Below, one piece after another: positions 11,942 to 24,297 of a stretch of 64,000 nt of DNA. Made by a program: the position numbers and the translations under genes. The notes below the pieces were generated by a model. It searched no databases and was not told the DNA's origin. It saw only the letters and a list, made by a program, of their open reading frames with translations. The stretch's first letter is position 1. Each line of letters begins with the position of its first letter. The stretch lies in NCBI GenBank assembly GCA_016801885.1, contig CM028896.1:3720001-3784000 (forward strand). Direction: 5' to 3'. This DNA is from Toxotes chatareus (Eukaryota; Chordata; Actinopteri; Toxotidae).

Positions 11942-12611
11942 CAGGGGTCGGCAACCCGCGGCTCCAGAGCCGCATGTGGCTCTTTCATCCCTCTGCTGTG
12001 GCTCCCTGTGACTTTGGAAAATAAAGAACGAGTATTAAATTTAAATGTTTTTTTTTTTTAGTTCGTTCGTTTTTAATATAATTCTAAATTTGAAGATTAT
12101 GGTGATCTTGTAACTTTAAAATAAAACGTTTTTAATTTTTTGTCGCTCAAAATATGCGTCCACAACCCCGATGTGCGACACCGGCGGCAACATTTTCAGG
12201 TTGAAAGCTGGCGGCACGCCCAGTGCACGCGATGAAGTGATGGCGGAACACAGAAGCAGGCGGCGTGTTTGGGTCGCTGCAGGTGGATAATTTAAGTTTG
12301 GATTTTTATTTCATAAATACGAGGAAGACTCAAATAGACATTGAGTGTTTTATTTGAAAGTTAGCATCAACCAAGCGTCTTTTGTTCGGAGTTCAAAATG
12401 TTTTTGAACTTCGAGTAGCAGTTCATTTGTTTCATAAATGCAACACACTATAGTTTTTTTTTTATACATAGCATACAGGTAAAAAAAAAAAAATATATGC
12501 AGTGTTATCCTCATTTTAGATGTCAAAAGGGTTTTGTGGCTCCGGGTGTTTTCTCTTCCTGTGGGAGACGGTCCAAATGGCTCTTTGAGTGTTTAAGGTT
12601 GCCGACCCCTG
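11942..12611. mobile_element. Non-autonomous hAT-superfamily DNA transposon
   Basis: A 670-base element with 15-base terminal inverted repeats: CAGGGGTCGGCAACC at 11942-11956 and its exact complement GGTTGCCGACCCCTG at 12597-12611. It is flanked on both sides by the same 8-base target-site duplication TTCTAGAA (11934-11941 and 12612-12619). The 8-bp duplication and CAGGG...CCCTG ends are diagnostic of hAT elements. A GAGCC-type subterminal motif follows the left end (near 11967) and appears near the right end as its complement (GGCTC near 12579). The interior holds A and T runs and no transposase frame, so it would have been moved by transposase supplied elsewhere. Perfect inverted repeats and duplication suggest a fairly recent insertion. 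Family name within hAT (Charlie/Zaphod-like) is not certain. Confidence 0.92.
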
Positions 12612-12619
12612 TTCTAGAA

Positions 12620-14079
12620 GAAGGAGGACATGTTTCACAGAGTAAGGATTGAGAGGTAATTGCTAGTGAAGGGTTAAAAATATCTACTCCATAATAACTA
12701 CGTATTTATGTTCAAACCTAAAACCTGACTTTTATGGTCCAATTTCTGCAGCAGGTCCATTTCAGATGTCTGGTTTTGGAAGAATTTGAAGTATTACTAC
12801 GAGGTGAAATGTTGGAAAGCGTAACAGAAAAATAAGTAATTTATGTGTATATTATAAAACAGCACATTTTTGCATGTGCAAAGCATATAAGTTATTTCTG
12901 TCCTGCTGCTGAACCCCAGTGTAGCAGTAGCTGCCACAGAGCTATCAATCACCCAACACTTGGAACAGTAATCAGCCTGGTCTGTCAAGCTGTTGCTGCA
13001 GCAGCTAAATGGAGCGCGGGCACAACTCCGCCGCACGACAGTGGAGCTTCTAGCATTATTTTCATTGTTATTTGAGTCAGCGATCAAAGGACCACCATTC
13101 CAGGTGGGACTTGAGGCTATTCCCCTGTCAACTCAGAGGTTCAGTGAAATTCAGGAATGATTTTTCTGTGGCCATACGCTTCCAGGGTTGGCTGTGTGAC
13201 TGTTTTCCAAGTAGTAGTACGTACCGAGGGGACCCGCACATGAGTAGGTCTGAAGCTACAATCAATCATGTGTGACTGTGGAAATCTAACAAACACGTAC
13301 GGCAGACAACACGCACGCCGCATGCACACACCTACAGTACGTGTGCAGAATCACACAGATGCACGCTTAGAAACGTGTATGGCTACCTGTTCTCTCTTCG
13401 CCCTCTGACCCACAACACACAAGGAATGATGGGAAAAGAATGGCTGACAGGTTCAGCGGCTGCAAAACTTACTGTTGCATTTGTAATGCAAGCAGCCGAG
13501 AAAGTACAGATTACTACTGCAGTGTTTCTGCTGGTAACATTTCTCTGTGGTGGCCCGCTATGCCACGGCAAAACCGCCATGGCAAAAAGAAAAAACAAAA
13601 ACAAAAACAAAAAAAGAACAACTAATCAATCATCTAAAACAAGGGGGGAGGGAGCATTGCCACCTTATGTGATCCTATGTCATGTGATTTCATGGGGAAG
13701 CCAATTTAAACATTCTATAACATTAATAATACCAATAATACCAGAAAATGGGTGGGGAGACGTGGCCCACACAGGCTATATATTCTTCAGTGAGAACTGG
13801 AGGTGAGATTTTTAACTGTCAGTTTTAAAATCTGTTAAGAGCAGTAGGCTAGCTAAGGTTTAGCCTCAAGGGCTAGAATGTTTACCAACACCGTCAGCTG
13901 CTCATAATTATCCAGATCTTAAATCCTAAATATCAAACATGGATGTTATCAGGGCGGCTCTGATGACTCTGACAGCAGGTCAGGAGATTTAAGTCTGGAT
14001 CTGTAAACCCCTCACATTACCAGATCACCCCCCCTCCTCCATCACACGCACACACATGCACAGACATTTATTTGAACTG
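12620..14079. other. Intronic stretch, nothing specific
   Basis: Mixed-composition intron. The 143-codon plus-strand frame at 13375-13806 has no recognisable domain, contains an A-rich Lys/Asn segment at about 13580-13620, and overlaps another open frame on the opposite strand. I see no splice-bounded exon. Confidence 0.5.
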
Positions 14080-14290
14080 GTGCCGCGCCCTCAGCGTTGT
14101 TTCTCTGTCCTTGATGCTAAAGTTTACTTACAATTTCATGCTCAACAGTTGTCGGACAGAGGCAGACTAATGATGCATTTGCCACGATGAAAATCATGAT
14201 CAGCGAATCATTTTCCGCCCCGTCTTTCCAGTAGCACTCGTGAACACTCGACTTCAAAGACAGACTTGACATGGAGCGGAGTTCAGAGGA
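14080..14290. promoter_or_regulatory. Candidate conserved non-coding block D
   Basis: A repeat-free block with GGTGCCGCGCCC at its left edge, then CTAATGATGCATTTGCC and AAATCATGATCAGCGAAT near 14165-14210. The TGATCA palindrome and ATGCATTTGC are typical homeobox/POU-like sites. No open frame. Inferred from composition only. Confidence 0.28.
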
Positions 14291-16323
14291 ATGTACTATA
14301 GGTTAATTAACGCAGTAGATTAATACAATGATTAGAAATAATGACCATAACCACAGCAAGCACAGGATCAGAGTCACCTAAACAATACAAAAAGCACATT
14401 TTGTTCATCTAATCAGATCACTTATGAAAATCAGAATACACTGTGATGGTAACACACTGTTTGTGAAACATACGTCTGTGGGTGTTAATGTATGTGAACA
14501 TGCGTGTGTGTGTATTTTAGCAAAGGCCTGCAGTCCAGGTCTCTCACACACCAGGAGAAAAGAAAGCCTCTTTAAGCCCAAGGCATACACAGCCCACACG
14601 CACAGTTAGGGGAATGAGACGTCATAGCAAAAAAAAAAAAAAGTGTTTTGTAACTGTGTATGTTGTCTATGTCTGTATGTAAGCAGTGAGTCCATGTATG
14701 TATCAGTTCATGCAATAATTCATACTGAGGGTGCATATCGGCACAAAAATGTTTTTCTTAGTGTATATATCTTTTTTTGTTTGCACAGAAAAAATGTAAA
14801 TACACATGTATAAATGCACAAAACATCCCTCCCTCTGTCTACAGAAAACTGGGACTTGACTATGCACCGACATGCGTCCACACGACCACACACACGAACA
14901 GGTTTTCAGGAAAAAGGCTATCTGTCTGCTTTTACCTCTGTCCAGGTGGGTTTGAATCAATGAGAATGATCTCCTTGGGGATCAGGGAGTAGGAGTGATA
15001 TAATCCAAAACTTCAACTTTTGAGCTTTTCCTCTTTAATACACAAACACTTGCATCTCTTTCAGTTGATCAAGATATATGGGTGTTAATTAAAATTTGCT
15101 CCCTGATGCACTAAACATATACTGTAGAGCACCTAGGCAGCAGCTCTGGTGAAACAGTACAGAACAGGTGGTCAATAACAAGCGGAAAGAACCGGCCAGA
15201 GTAGACACAGCCAGAATCGATAGACTTCTACCTTAATGACCCAAAAGTCAGTCGTTTCTTCTTTCTTTCTTTATCCCCTTCCTCTCTCTCTCTCAGGCAG
15301 GTGGTTTGATACTGGAGATGGGTCACAGCCAGTGAAGCTCTGTTCTGTCTTCCTTTTTTTTATGTTATGGCTGTTCATCATTGTTGATCATGATAAGCTC
15401 TGATTCAAAAAATACAAAGACCTCTTACTCAAATTAAGCTTCGTGTGTGCCCCCCCCCCATTGTCTCTCTCCCTGCGATAGATGCACACTCTCACACGCA
15501 CTTGTAGCCACAGACAGGTCAGCCTTTCTGCCGCAGACTGTGAAACCACAGAAATGCTGAAATATCAGAGCTGTAACAACACGACAACCGAATGGGAGAA
15601 ATTATGAGGCTTTGTTGGTGCTTAGAAGGAATGTCAAAACACATGTTACGGATGAGTGTGAGAATCGAGGGTTCTTTGAGGGAAAGAAAGACAGAAAGAA
15701 AAGAAGAGGGTAAGTGACTGAGGGGGTGAAAAAAGGAAAGACAGCATTTCTGTGAGTTTCTATATCAACGCTTGAATGTCACTATGTATTTCTTTACGTA
15801 TTCAGTGAAAACACAGAAACCTGCTATATGCTGTTTACTGATAGCACGTTCACAGAAACACCAGCCTCCTCATCCATCGCCACGCCAATGTGCAAAGACA
15901 CATGGTGTATGTATGGATATTTGCGCAAATAAAAAACATATGCACGCACACAAACACACACACACACATACTCTCTTTCCCTCTCACACAAGGTTAGTTA
16001 CAGGCCCCTCTGTTCCAGCAATAAGCCTGTTAGAAGTCTAGCTATAATGACATCCAGGTATGTTTGCTCTTCATTTTACACGGCTCATCGCAGCTCCAAA
16101 CAGGGTATCAGCACAGGGGGGAGTCTGTGTTGGAGTGCGTGTGCACTTCAAATGTGTAATAGCGTATACACACACAGAGATCGGTGTGTCCTTGCGCACA
16201 TCTGTATGGCAGTGTGTACTTGTGTTGCTTTGTCTGCTATATTTGTATGTCTGTTCCAATGTGTATGAGCTCATGTAATCAAATGTGCATTGGTGTGTCG
16301 TTGTGTATCCTTGTGTGTGCGTG

Positions 16324-16325
<2 letters not shown>

Positions 16326-16356
<31 letters not shown>
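16326..16356. repeat. (GT)n microsatellite, inverted partner of the CA tract at 16511
   Basis: About 15 GT units. A CA-rich tract begins about 155 bases to the right, giving an inverted pair in one transcript. Confidence 0.9.
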
Positions 16357-16357
<1 letters not shown>

Positions 16358-16479
16358 TGGGCAGGACTTTGCCCACATGCGTAGACAGAGCCCTCTCCCC
16401 GGCTTGTTGACATTCCAGTAGCTTGGCCTCTCTGTCTGCTCCAAACTCTCCTCTCATTCAAAACAGACCTCCCCTCTCA

Positions 16480-16550
16480 CTCGCTCTCTCTGTCCCCCTC
16501 TCTCTCTCTCACTCACACACACACACACACACGCACACGCACACACACAC
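16480..16550. repeat. (CT)n followed by (CA)n compound microsatellite
   Basis: A CT-rich run leads into CA repeats interrupted by CACG. Confidence 0.9.
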
Positions 16551-17460
16551 TACCTGCTACTGAAAACCTGTGCTGTGTTAGGACGTGAATGTACAAGTTC
16601 ACCCAGTCCTCCGTCAGCACAGTTCTGCTTGTCGAGTTCATTTTTGAGTTTAGCGGGAGCGGAGCATGTGCTGTGCTGCATGTCGCTAGACTGGTCGCTA
16701 GATCTTTACTAATACTGCGGCCATGCTGACTGTTGCTTTACGACTATAGTATATTTACCCTTATCAAAAAGTAACAGCCACGTTCACCTTATGTCCATAG
16801 GGATGAGTAATATGGATTATGATTTGGCATCAACAGCATCCATTGTGAAATGGTAAATGTGTAGAAAATTTAATTGAGCGGCAGTTATATAAGGGATAAA
16901 AAGCTTTACTGTGCCCAGTGAGCAGGGGGGCAAGCCAAGTACACTTTGGTATTTCTGTGGCCAGGCGTGCCCAGTGCACCAGTGTTGTACTTGAAAAGAG
17001 GGTGGGATCAGAAAGATGAGCAGAATGTGAATAAAGGGGGTTGTGTAATTTTAAAGGAGTTTGTATGGAGGTGATTTTACTGGATAAAGTAACCAAAATA
17101 CTAGGGAACAAAAGTGTCTCGGGTCGCACTGGGGTTCACGGTGAGTCACCGAAACATCAGAGTCAAGGCAGTAACCTCAGTGCACTGCAGGAAAATACCA
17201 GTTCACCGGTGTGAAATTAGAGCCCTTCGTGTCAGGTGGTTCTCAGCCTCTGCGTCGCTCATTACAATCACGGAACTAACAAACTTGGAAAGTATAATTC
17301 TATTTATACCAATATCCACTAAAACCATAATTCATTGATTTGCTTAAATTTAATGAAAAAAAAAAATCTGATTTAAAGATCAGAAAATAAAGCTGTGGGG
17401 TTTGTGTTGCCAGGAAACACAATCAGGAAACCAGTTAAATTGGAAGGGGTTCACAAGACA

Positions 17461-17513
17461 AGAAAAAAAAAAAAAATATATTTATATATATAAAAAAAAA
17501 AAAAAAATAATAA
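17461..17513. repeat. A-run / TATA / A-run low-complexity patch
   Basis: Two poly-A runs flank a TATATATA stretch; the patch is essentially only A and T. Confidence 0.85.
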
Positions 17514-19532
17514 CCTTTTCAAATCAGTGCAAAAGGCAAATTCTACAGATTTCGCTCAAATCTTGAACTACCCCATCCTGTAAGAAGAGAGAGCAATGCT
17601 GCATGAAACACTAAAAATGTCCTTCCCTTTGAGATTTTGTTAATCTTTTCCACTTTCACCTGAGACTTGTCCTCAAACCTTTACATTTCTTTTGTGGTTT
17701 TGGTTGTGTTTCTCTCTCCCGTTCCCTGCAGCTGTTCTTCTAAACAGCTTTACCTCACTTACCTCTCAGATAGAGATCCATATTCACACTGAACGCAAAT
17801 GAATTGAAACAAAATTTCCCTTGTTCTCAACAAGTGGCTACTTATCTTTTGCTGTTGTCTGTGTTGGTGGTTACACACATAACCCTGGCTCAAGCTCCTT
17901 GGCGAAGCCTTCCAGTCGCTGTCCTTACCAACAATTTAATTCTATCATGTGACTATGTCTGTATATGGCTAATCTGTGTCTAAGTAAATATATCATTAAA
18001 ATTAACAAAGAAAAATGTGCTACAGCACTGGTAAAAAAAAAAGTGCACATTAGAAACACCACTTTTTTAACATGCCCATTTAAGGTGCTCAGAAGCCTGG
18101 GCTTGCACATTCAGCTGTTGAAAGGCATTCACACACTGTATTTCGATTCTGGAGGCATGAGCGTACATGTGTCAGCTCCATAGTTGAAGACAGGAGCATT
18201 CATGTCTCTTATGCTTGTTGAAGGAAGGGCTATTCAACATTTATATTCTCTTGAGCACACATGAGCCCGCATGTTTTACCTTTCTGCTATAGGCTCTTGA
18301 TGAAAGGCTGACTCTGAGTAAGGGAGTTTATTCCAAATTTTAAAACACTTTTTAAAAAAGTAAAAATACATGTTGGAAATGACATTTTCAAAACTTCTCA
18401 AACTTTGTGAGGTAACAGATAAAATCCTAACCTAAGCAAATGTTAGCTGGAGCACAATAAGCCTTAAAATTCGTTAGTAAAAAGAGAAACTGACTTATCT
18501 GAAGTAGTATTTTGGCAGCAGGTTTGTTCTGCTTTTAATAATGGATGTACGAGCAGCTACAGCGTGTGCACCACTTGCTTCAATCTGGGTACTGCTCTAA
18601 AGAGACAAACACTCTTACCTGTAGTGTAAACTGCATGTGGTCTGTTTCTATTATAGCTGCTGACAGTTAAATGGGGCCGTTAGCACTTTGGATGCGATGA
18701 GACGAGTCCCGCAAAGATAATTTTGCTCAGAGGCAAGAAATTACACATCAGAGCTGTTGCTTCAAAATGTCAAAGTATCCATAAGAAAGAGACTGCTCGG
18801 CTCCGCTACCACAGCTGCTATTGTGTCTTTTTCTGTTATTGTATTTCAGGCGGATGTGAGAGTGTGTAAAAGTCAGGGATTAAACCTGGGACCTTTCTCC
18901 TGAAGGACCTTGTGACCTTCTCAGAGAAAGGAGTATAATGTATGAGAGGGGAAGAAAAGGATGAAGGAAGTGGCAAAGGTGGAAGCAGATGTACGGCGTG
19001 TTGATATGTGGGAGAGGGGAGAGAGGGGGTGAAAGTATTTCATGGCTGAATTTGCACATGAAAGAAGATGAAATTCTCGCCCTCCTGTGCCACAGACCTG
19101 ATACTCCAGCCGTCTAAATGGCAAGAAACTCCACAAAAAAAAGGTTGCCATTGATCATATTGGCCTGGATGAAATTTGAAATAACCTCCGTAAGGCTGAT
19201 GTTAAAGCTGATGTTATATCTAATAATGTAGAAGATGTTCCCTTGCGTCTAATAATAAAATAATCATAACTCACTTTTTATTTAGCTTGCAATGTGCTAA
19301 TGTGAGCCAGATCATCATTGGAATTATGTTGTGCAAGTTCCGACCTGTGATACCACAGCATTAGTTAATACTGGGCTACTGAGTTTCAGCTGTATCTCAG
19401 ACTAAGTAGTAACATAATGGTGAATCACAGGTAGTGGCAGCACAAACTTCGCATAATATTCAGAACAAAAAAGTATATATTGTTCCAATATTTCAATAAA
19501 CAGTACCACTCTGACCCATGAGCACTGCACAC

Positions 19533-19555
19533 CTCACATCACATCACATCACAGG
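19533..19555. repeat. (CACAT)n pentanucleotide array
   Basis: About four CACAT units. Confidence 0.85.
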
Positions 19556-20330
19556 TTAAGGGATGGACCTTTGCTATGGTTGTGAGTTTTTGCTACACCA
19601 CACGCAGCCACACTGACACTCTCCAAAACCTATGTTACACACTTGGTGCCACACAGACATGCAGAGTCACGCAGTACAGAAGTTGAGAAAACAAATGGGT
19701 GGTCAGACAAAGACCAGGGCAGACAAACAACATCAGACAGTGGGCAGATTGACAAAAAGAGAAAAATCAATAGGAAAGAGTTAAGCTGGAGCCACTTTAA
19801 TATTGTACCCTGTCCTACCCTGCCAGTGTTGTCGACTGAGATTTAACAGACGAGGAGAATCTTTGTCTGTCACTCTCTCTGCCTCTGTCTCGTTTATAAA
19901 CACATTCAATGTAATTACACTCATAGACACAGAAATCTGAAGTACTTAACTTGTTTTATATTATTATATACTGAGTATTTGGAACTGTAGGTTGGACAAA
20001 ACAAGCAATTTGAAGATGTCACATTTGGCTCTAGGAACTTGTCAAGGGTACTGTATTTGTTCTTTGGCCTTTTAAAGCCTAAAAAAATATCTATTTCTAA
20101 ATGAATTAACTGAAAATAATCATAAGTTACAGTCCAAATACCTCCACAAATCCACCTTGTTCTCAATTTCTCTCCCACACAAAAAAAATCCACATATACA
20201 TAGACACATATAATGTACACACATACAGGCAAATAGATGCGCCTGTGTGCATATTCACTCCAAATGAATATCATGCTGAATGCTCTCTTTGCCCTCATGA
20301 ACGTACTGGGTTCTTGCTGGGCTCTCGTGC

Positions 20331-20359
20331 ATGTGTGCGTGTGTGTGTGTGTGTGTGTG
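20331..20359. repeat. (GT)n microsatellite
   Basis: About 13 GT units with one GC interruption, just left of the unassigned interspersed repeat. Confidence 0.85.
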
Positions 20360-20464
20360 GGCGCAAGGGTGCAAGGCGCAGCGATATGGTGGATTTCAGC
20401 AATGCTGGCTCGCAATGATAAGCCTAAATCCCCTACACATTCTCACACGGACAACCACGGATAT

Positions 20465-20650
20465 AGGCTTCATATAACTATAAACGGAGGAGTATCTGTC
20501 CCTCTGTCTGTCTGTATTTCGATTTTCTCGACAACCGCTCATCTGATCGACTTCAAATTTCGCGGGTTTACTGCTGAGGACAAAAGCAAGTGCAGTGTTG
20601 AACGCACAGTTGTTTGGATAATGCTGTCAAGAAAGCTGCAAGCTGCATAA
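20465..20650 (+). repeat. Unassigned interspersed repeat remnant
   Basis: Starting with CTGTCTGTCTG at about 20505 the block continues through TTTTCTCGACAACCGCTCAT and GATCGACTTCAAATTTCGCG, then GAAAGCTGCAAGCTGCAT. This string, with a CTGTCTGTCTGT lead-in followed by the CGACAACCGCTC segment, looks to me like a dispersed repeat found in many fish genomes. I cannot place it in a named family from memory. Borders are approximate and I found no terminal repeats or duplications. Family assignment needs a repeat-library search. Confidence 0.45.
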
Positions 20651-22189
20651 AAGACAGGCCGAGCAATCAGCCACTATTGACAGGCAGATGCTGAATGGCT
20701 GAATGCACTAGTCTATAGAAAGTAGTAGCTTCCATCGAGAACACCAACAATAGAGAATGTGGAAAAGAATAGTTTTTCTTCTCTTTTTTCCAAGTCTTAA
20801 AATCAAATTTTACTTTGACTGAAGAAGTAGCACAGTGTTTTGATTCACTTAAGGTACAATATGTTCTGCCCATTCCATTGTTCTGTGCAAACATGCTTCT
20901 CCAAATAGGCGTGAATTGGGGTTTTGTGTCCTCTCATAGTACATGTTTGACTACAAAATCAATTTTCCACTATGATTTTGTCGTCTTGTTAGTTTAGGAT
21001 TAGAGTTTTCAGAAAAGAGTGCGGAGCGGGGTGAGAAACGAGAGCAAAACACTAGAAGGGACTGAGACATGTGGTGTAAAGCCCTTCTGGCACTCATACA
21101 GAGACACAAATACACACTCTTGCAAGATTAGAAAACCACCTTTGCAGAGTGTGTGAGTGATGGAACAGCCCTGCCCCAATTCATCACTGTGTGTCTGCCA
21201 CGTGTTTTGACATATAATTTTTTTTTCCTTCTGCGTGCGGGTGAATGTACTGTATGTATGTTTGTGTATTTGTGTGTGAGAAAGCGATACAGAAAACATC
21301 AGCCACAAGGTTAATGCTACCTCTACTAGATTACCTGAGCTGTGTGAGAGTGTGTGTAAGCTGCTGTGATAAATATGGTGTGTTATCAATTTGACAGATC
21401 AGACTTCATGTTATCCTGCTAAAGAAATATGCCACACACACTCAGTGTACAGGCAAAATTGCATGTGCAAGTATACGGGAGTTTAAAAATTTAATGTTGC
21501 ATCAGCATATTGCATGGTTCTTGCTTGTTTTCTAATACTCTATATAATCTGTTATCTTATACATAGTGTCATATTTTATTGTCTTGGTTTCAGATGCCAC
21601 ATAGACCCTTATACAGTATGAAGGGCTTTGTATCAGTAGAATGGTATGATGGCGACTAAGTGTCAGCCCAACTTTCAGTGCCAAATCTGTACCAAAACAA
21701 TACCATCTGGTGCCTTTCTTTGAGAAATACACCTGTATTTTTTCTTCAAAATAAAACTGAACTTGTAAAAAGTTAAATACAAGCAGCTGAACAAAGACTT
21801 GTTCAACAAAAACTAAATGGTATAAAATTGCCAAAACTTTGATTTAAATCAGACACAATTTCAATGAAGACAAAGTAAATAGGATAAATCAATCTAAGCA
21901 GCCATCAGCTTTTGGTACCTTTCTGGTTTTATGACTTGGTGATGTGAAAGTTGCTGTTTACAACAGCCACTCTTTCTTTTTCCACATCCACACACTTTTC
22001 TTTTGGTAGGAAATTCCTAGCATTTTATCCGAGGATGGTATTAAGCTGTTTCTGGTGTCTAAATGAGATACCTCATCACAATGCCATGGCAGACCACCTA
22101 GGCTATGACAGGACATTACACTGCATAATGACCTGTTCGTCCTGGTGGATTATGCAATGCGGTGTCCCAAGGCAGTGCCTCGGTTGCAT

Positions 22190-22330
22190 GTTTGACAATG
22201 ATGGAGAAAGCTGGGCTTCAGTGTCTTGCTTAAGGGCATGTGGTTATTGTACAGAGCCAGCCTGCTGTCTATTAATAATGGAACAATCTCCCAAACCATT
22301 AGGCTATCACGCCACTCGCAAGAACTTGAG
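22190..22330 (-). repeat. Decayed tRNA-SINE-like remnant
   Basis: The order of motifs GTGTCTTGCTTAAGGGCATG (about 22221-22240), then CCAAACCATTAGGCTATCAC near 22293, resembles the reverse strand of fish tRNA-derived repeats. These commonly read CTTGCCCAAGGACA followed by a tRNA-like gene half. The promoter boxes are badly eroded. The adjoining 22110-22170 has an 8-base inverted repeat TGCATAAT/ATTATGCA. Low-confidence family call. Confidence 0.4.
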
Positions 22331-23579
22331 GCAAAAACACTCAGTGAAAACTCGGCACCCACTTTTATGTTCAAAATCCCATCAAGTGTTTGAAGTAGTA
22401 AACCAGTTAGGCTGAGGGAGTTTATATTTTCATATATATATATATGTAAACAAAAATATTAATCATTGGTGGTGAGAGTTTATCTATGCTTAAAACAACA
22501 ATTTGTGCCACATCCTACCCATTAGTTTGATGGGAGAAATACTCACACAGCATGTTGTTCCAGACAAAAGTAAAAAAAATATACATGTATTTATGTATTT
22601 TAACAAAGCAATTCAAGTACAACAACTCCCAATGTTTCAGGTTGATTTGCTGGATTGACTTTAAAGGATTCCAAATTCACAGTCGTGCACAAGGTGATGC
22701 ACCAAGGAAGCTGCTCTGCAATGCAAATACTCCTCAACCAATGACTCATAGGCTCCCCGATGGATTGTAGCCAATGTAGGAGCCATGGAGTAATTAAATC
22801 TAGAAAACAAAATGTGTATGCATGTGTAAAAGTTGGCTTGGTTTTCTATACGTGCATATTTTGTTTTCCCATGTTAAGAAAGTGTTTCTTGTCACCTCCA
22901 TGATTCTTTAAGGCTCTGTGGACTTTCAATATCTCAGAGCTATAGTTGGTGTTTTGTCAGCGTGATGGACAAGAAAGCTTTGTGAATTTGAATTTGAAAG
23001 GACTGCAGAGAGGCTATTGTCCCTTGACAATAGAGTATGAGGGTTTGGGAAGTGAACGGTTTCTGTACGTATCCATTCCTCCACAGGAAATCACACTTCA
23101 GCTGAAGGAGATAGAACTGTCCTTGCACAAAGTCATGGACAATAAATACAAAAATACACATGCATGCACACACACACTCTTGAAAATGGACATGCACACA
23201 AATATGTACACACTTTTCCTCTGCTTTACTCTTTTGTTGCCTCTCCTCTACAAGGACAAACAGTTCTTTCAGAAATGTTGTAATTTTTCTTTTTTTTTTT
23301 TTTTAAGTTCAGTCAATGTGGCTTTCTTTCTTCACTACACAGGTATTGGCTTACGGCACCATATACCTAGATATTCTCTTTTCAGAAACTTTTCCAAAGA
23401 AATACCAAGTGACAGAGACACAAGCACCAAGTGACAGCACAAGACAAACCTTTGTTATTTCAGACAGAAAAAATATATATATAAATTTATATATATTTTC
23501 CAGACTGAAAACAAGCACTCAAAATAATCAAAGCCAAAATCCAGTCCAGGTATTATTTCTTAGACATTTAGGTTTTACC

Positions 23580-23604
23580 TTTTTTTTTTTTTTTTTTTTT
23601 TTTT
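23580..23604. repeat. Poly-T run of 25
   Basis: Uninterrupted T run. A shorter T run lies at 23289-23304. Confidence 0.9.
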
Positions 23605-24119
23605 AATCGACTGATGCTGCTATCCCAAGATGTGACCAGTTTTGCTTTTACCACCTTGCTGAAAGTCATGTGTCCTACTTTGAAAGGACAAGAGACTAGT
23701 GATAAACTGTCTGGTTGCTGTGGGAAGCAGAAAAGCTAAATTGTGGTTGGAGATGATAAAACTGTGTAAGGGTCCCAGACTGAAGCAGGTTAGGGCAATG
23801 TCCCTCTTCTAAATATTGCTTTTTTAATATGTCAAATGAGTTTCCTGAGGCTTGCCTGCTCCATTTTTAATTTTCCCATCAGAATACACCAAAGGAGTGT
23901 GTCATTTGTGTGTTTGTATTCCGATCTATTTAAGAACAATTTATTTTTGACTTTGACTTATTTTTGACAAGTATTGTTTGGATTAGATGCAACATTTTAC
24001 CTTTATACATTCACCAGCCCTTTAAACGATACATCCTGGATGCGGTATTACTGTTATTATTAAATCCTATGCACCACTTACTTTCACTCTACTGTTGGTA
24101 TTAGGTTCCACTGTTTTGT

Positions 24120-24297
24120 CTTCTTTCCTAGTTTCTGTCCTGGCCTTCATTGTTCTGTTTTCATTCCACTCTCCTTTGCTTCATTGCACTCTGAAAGTTT
24201 TATTTTTCCTTGTTTCTTCCGTGCACTTGAGTTAAGCGGAATGACTTAAGTTGAGAGGAATGACAATAAAGTTGAGCTGAATTAAATTAAACTGAAG
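24120..24297 (+). mobile_element. LINE-type 3' tail remnant
   Basis: A T-rich region with GTGCACTT is followed by GGAATGACAATAAAGTTGAG and then short near-repeats (CTGAATTAAATTAAACTGAA). Many fish L2/CR1-like LINEs and their SINEs end in ATGACAATAAAG followed by short tandem units of the TTGAACTGAA type. Only the 3' end is recognisable; I see no reverse-transcriptase frame upstream. The clade is inferred from the tail alone. Confidence 0.45.

Larger units (their letters stand above)
14291..20330. other. Intronic stretch with scattered microsatellites
   Basis: Contents recognised: CA/GT-rich DNA at 15940-15970, 16326-16356 and 16490-16550; an A/T-only patch at 17460-17515; a CACAT array at 19533-19555. 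Between these the DNA is ordinary intron with no supported exon. The block at 16590-16740 is repeat-free but I cannot assign it. Confidence 0.5.

Noticed and set aside
13375..13806. 143-codon plus-strand frame
   Set aside because: A-rich Lys/Asn segment and no domain; open frame on the opposite strand too.
19921..20650. Long overlapping frames of 164 and 137 codons
   Set aside because: They run across a GT/CA microsatellite and an interspersed repeat; no recognisable protein.
21951..22415. 154-codon plus-strand frame
   Set aside because: Overlaps the decayed SINE-like remnant and matches no protein I know.
22946..23434. 162-codon plus-strand frame
   Set aside because: No family recognised, contains His/Thr translation of a CA stretch and a Phe run from poly-T; no flanking splice pair.
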